From the NCBI GenBank assembly GCA_018433265.1, contig JAHDRO010000222.1, forward strand, positions 1-6,914: a stretch of DNA of 6,914 bases, read 5' to 3'. This stretch comes from Bacteroidales bacterium. GTDB taxonomy: Bacteria > Bacteroidota > Bacteroidia > Bacteroidales > UBA932. The position numbers were made by a program, and so were the translations under genes. Positions 5,445 to 6,914 of the stretch are shown here, in pieces (within the stretch, counting starts at the first letter, position 1; each line of letters opens with the position of its first letter). The notes below the pieces were generated by a model. It was not told where the DNA came from. It saw only the letters and a program-made list of their open reading frames with translations, and did no database searches.

Positions 5445-6830
5445 ATGGCAAAGGTTAAGAGAGCATGGTTCTGTACATCCTGTGGAAATGAAAGTCCAAA
5501 ATGGATGGGCAGGTGTCCTGCGTGTGGTGAGTGGAACACTCTTCAAGAAGAGATTGTAAGTAAAGAGAATACTCTCAGAGGACCTTCGACATCATTAAGA
5601 AATGGAAGCAGATCGACAAAAGTTGAGCCATTGTCTTCCATTTCCTGTTCAGAAGAAAACCGCATTTCACTTGGGAGCACAGAACTTGACAGAATTCTTG
5701 GAGGTGGTCTTGTGACTGGATCGCTTATACTAATCGGAGGAGAACCCGGAATTGGTAAATCTACTCTCTCTCTTCAAATACCTCTCCGCTGTCATAATTT
5801 GAGAACTTTGTATGTGTCCGGAGAAGAGAGTCCATCACAGATAAAACTCAGAGCTCAACGCCTTGGTGGAGAGGGGGACAATTGTCTTGTACTGAGCGAA
5901 ACTCTCATCGAAAACGTTATTGAAAAGTCAAATGAGATTATTCCCGAGTTGATAATTATTGACTCTATTCAAACTATGTATTCTCAGAGTGTAGAAAACT
6001 CTCCAGGCTCAATTTCTCAAGTCAGAGAGTGCGCCACTCTCCTTCTCAGATATTGCAAAGAGACAAATATTCCCGTTATTGTCATAGGTCATATAACCAA
6101 AGATGGAATGATTGCCGGACCTAAGATACTCGAACATATCGTCGATGTGGTTCTTCAGTTTGAAGGGGACACCAGACACTCATACAGAATTCTTAGAAGT
6201 ATTAAAAACCGTTTCGGCTCTACTGCGGAACTTGCAATCTTTGAAATGATCAATTCCGGTCTGAGAGAAGTGACAAATCCTTCTGAAATGCTTATTCCCA
6301 TGCACGAAGAAAACCTTTCCGGAATAGCAGTAGCTTCTATGCTCGATGGTACGAGACCTTTCCTGATAGAGACACAGGCATTAGTGAGCACGGCTGCTTA
6401 CGGTACACCTCAACGATCTGCTACAGGTTTTGATGTAAGGAGGATGAACATGCTACTTGCTGTCTTGGAAAAAAGAGCAGGATTTCACCTTTCTGCCAAA
6501 GACGTATTTTTAAATATTGCGGGAGGTCTTAAAATATCTGACCCTGCTTGTGATCTCGCCATTGCCTGCGCTATTCTTTCATCCAACTTTGACATAAGCA
6601 TTTCCCAGAAAATTTGCTTTTCTGGAGAGATAGGTCTCAGTGGAGAGATACGGCCTGTCAGTCAAATTGAAAAAAGAATTGATGAAGCCGGCAAACTTGG
6701 ATTTGAGACAATATACATATCCTCCTACAATCATCCTTCTATTGAAAAAAGAAGTGCCTCAGCTGCAAACAAGATTGCAATTCATAAAGTGAAAGATATT
6801 CCAGAACTGGTCAGACTTGTTTTCAGATAA
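5445..6830 (+). CDS. radA: DNA repair protein RadA (Sms)
   Basis: The 461-residue protein has the usual RadA length and full domain order. It opens with a C4 zinc finger, Cys10-x2-Cys13 and Cys24-x2-Cys27 (CTSCGNE, CPACGEW). The RecA-like ATPase core follows: LGGGLVTGS, Walker A GEPGIGKST (99-107), YVSGEES (123-129), Walker B LIIIDSIQT (169-177) and the RadA-specific KNRFG motif (254-258). From about residue 290 comes the Lon-protease-like C-terminal domain, which in RadA lacks peptidase function and acts as a scaffold on DNA. RadA is a cytoplasmic, DnaB-like motor that promotes branch migration and D-loop extension during recombination and repair. All key residues look intact. The ATG at 5445 begins the conserved MAKVKRAWFC, so the start is secure. 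Its 3' end overlaps the convergent permease gene by 8 bp. Nothing ties it to the secreted-protein genes except the shared divergent promoter region. Confidence 0.98.
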   Translation: MAKVKRAWFCTSCGNESPKWMGRCPACGEWNTLQEEIVSKENTLRGPSTSLRNGSRSTKVEPLSSISCSEENRISLGSTELDRILGGGLVTGSLILIGGEPGIGKSTLSLQIPLRCHNLRTLYVSGEESPSQIKLRAQRLGGEGDNCLVLSETLIENVIEKSNEIIPELIIIDSIQTMYSQSVENSPGSISQVRECATLLLRYCKETNIPVIVIGHITKDGMIAGPKILEHIVDVVLQFEGDTRHSYRILRSIKNRFGSTAELAIFEMINSGLREVTNPSEMLIPMHEENLSGIAVASMLDGTRPFLIETQALVSTAAYGTPQRSATGFDVRRMNMLLAVLEKRAGFHLSAKDVFLNIAGGLKISDPACDLAIACAILSSNFDISISQKICFSGEIGLSGEIRPVSQIEKRIDEAGKLGFETIYISSYNHPSIEKRSASAANKIAIHKVKDIPELVRLVFR

Positions 6831-6914
6831 AGAAAATAGCAACTCCTCCTACTGAGAGCAGAGCACCCAGAAGTTCTACAGGAGTAACTTTTTTCTTGTA
6901 AATCAACACATAAG
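6823..6914 (-). CDS. EamA/DMT-family permease, C-terminal fragment running off the window
   Basis: On the minus strand an open frame enters from the right edge and ends with TGA at 6823-6825, giving 29 residues: YVLIYKKKV, TPVELLGALL, then SVGGVAIFFI. A short basic loop followed by a (T/S)PxELLGAxLxxGGV helix is the typical last transmembrane segment of drug/metabolite transporter (EamA) permeases, in which the C-terminus often ends just after this helix. The substrate cannot be guessed. It overlaps the end of radA by 8 bp in convergent orientation. The call rests on a short fragment, so another multi-helix membrane protein is possible, but the frame, hydrophobicity and stop position fit a genuine gene end. 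Confidence 0.6.
   Translation of the reverse strand, partial: YVLIYKKKVTPVELLGALLSVGGVAIFFI

Noticed and set aside
5420..5458. A 12-codon ORF (MTDSIIRGYGKG) overlapping the radA start, a possible leader peptide
   Set aside because: The predicted transcription start lies at or just after its ATG, and there is no ribosome site or attenuator-like structure.
5577..5618. radA linker peptide GPSTSLRNG resembling the translation of widespread short palindromic DNA repeats
   Set aside because: The Walker A position (99-107) is normal for RadA, so no extra length is present, and the DNA here is not palindromic.
6842..6897. ACTCCT/AGGAGT arms followed by a run of six T, a possible radA terminator inside the permease gene
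   Set aside because: Only a 6-bp stem with a loop over 30 nt; the T-run is explained by Lys codons of the opposing gene. Position is right, but evidence is too weak.

Overview
This 6.9 kb window looks like ordinary, densely packed chromosome from a member of the Bacteroidota, probably Bacteroidales-like; genus is not assignable from this sequence. The signs are AT-rich intergenic DNA, starts mostly lacking Shine-Dalgarno sequences, two perfect matches to the Bacteroidota -7 promoter element TAnnTTTG, a lipoprotein with an acidic tract just after its lipidated Cys, and several secreted proteins with short Lys-rich signal peptides. I see no phage, plasmid, insertion sequence, CRISPR array, tRNA or rRNA.

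Layout, left to right: a tiny Pmp3/YqaE-type membrane protein (+, 1-162); a secreted S9-family serine peptidase of the glutamyl-endopeptidase type (-, 164-2620); a 97-bp divergent gap; a secreted protein of unknown function with a His...Cys arrangement suggestive of a permuted papain-like fold (+, 2718-3752); a DUF4595-like lipoprotein (-, 3727-4500), second gene of a two-gene operon behind a secreted class-I glutamine-amidotransferase-like (C26) hydrolase (-, 4525-5334); a 110-bp divergent gap with two back-to-back promoters; the DNA-repair ATPase RadA (+, 5445-6830); and the 3' end of an EamA/DMT-type permease (-, 6823 to the right edge). No gene-free stretch reaches 300 bp.

Four of the seven genes encode exported proteins: two recognisable hydrolases, one candidate cysteine hydrolase and one lipoprotein. 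Together they suggest envelope peptide or amide processing, but there is no direct proof that they act in one pathway. RadA (homologous recombination, branch migration) and the two small or partial membrane-protein genes appear functionally unrelated neighbours.

The most distinctive feature is architectural. Gene direction alternates, and all three convergent junctions have no intergenic space (1-nt gap, 26-bp overlap, 8-bp overlap), so any terminator must lie inside the opposing gene. One such candidate is visible: a perfect 12-bp hairpin inside the unknown gene, 87 nt past the stop of the opposing operon. The best lead for new biology is the unknown secreted protein at 2718-3752. I found no convincing evidence of a wholly new multi-gene system.
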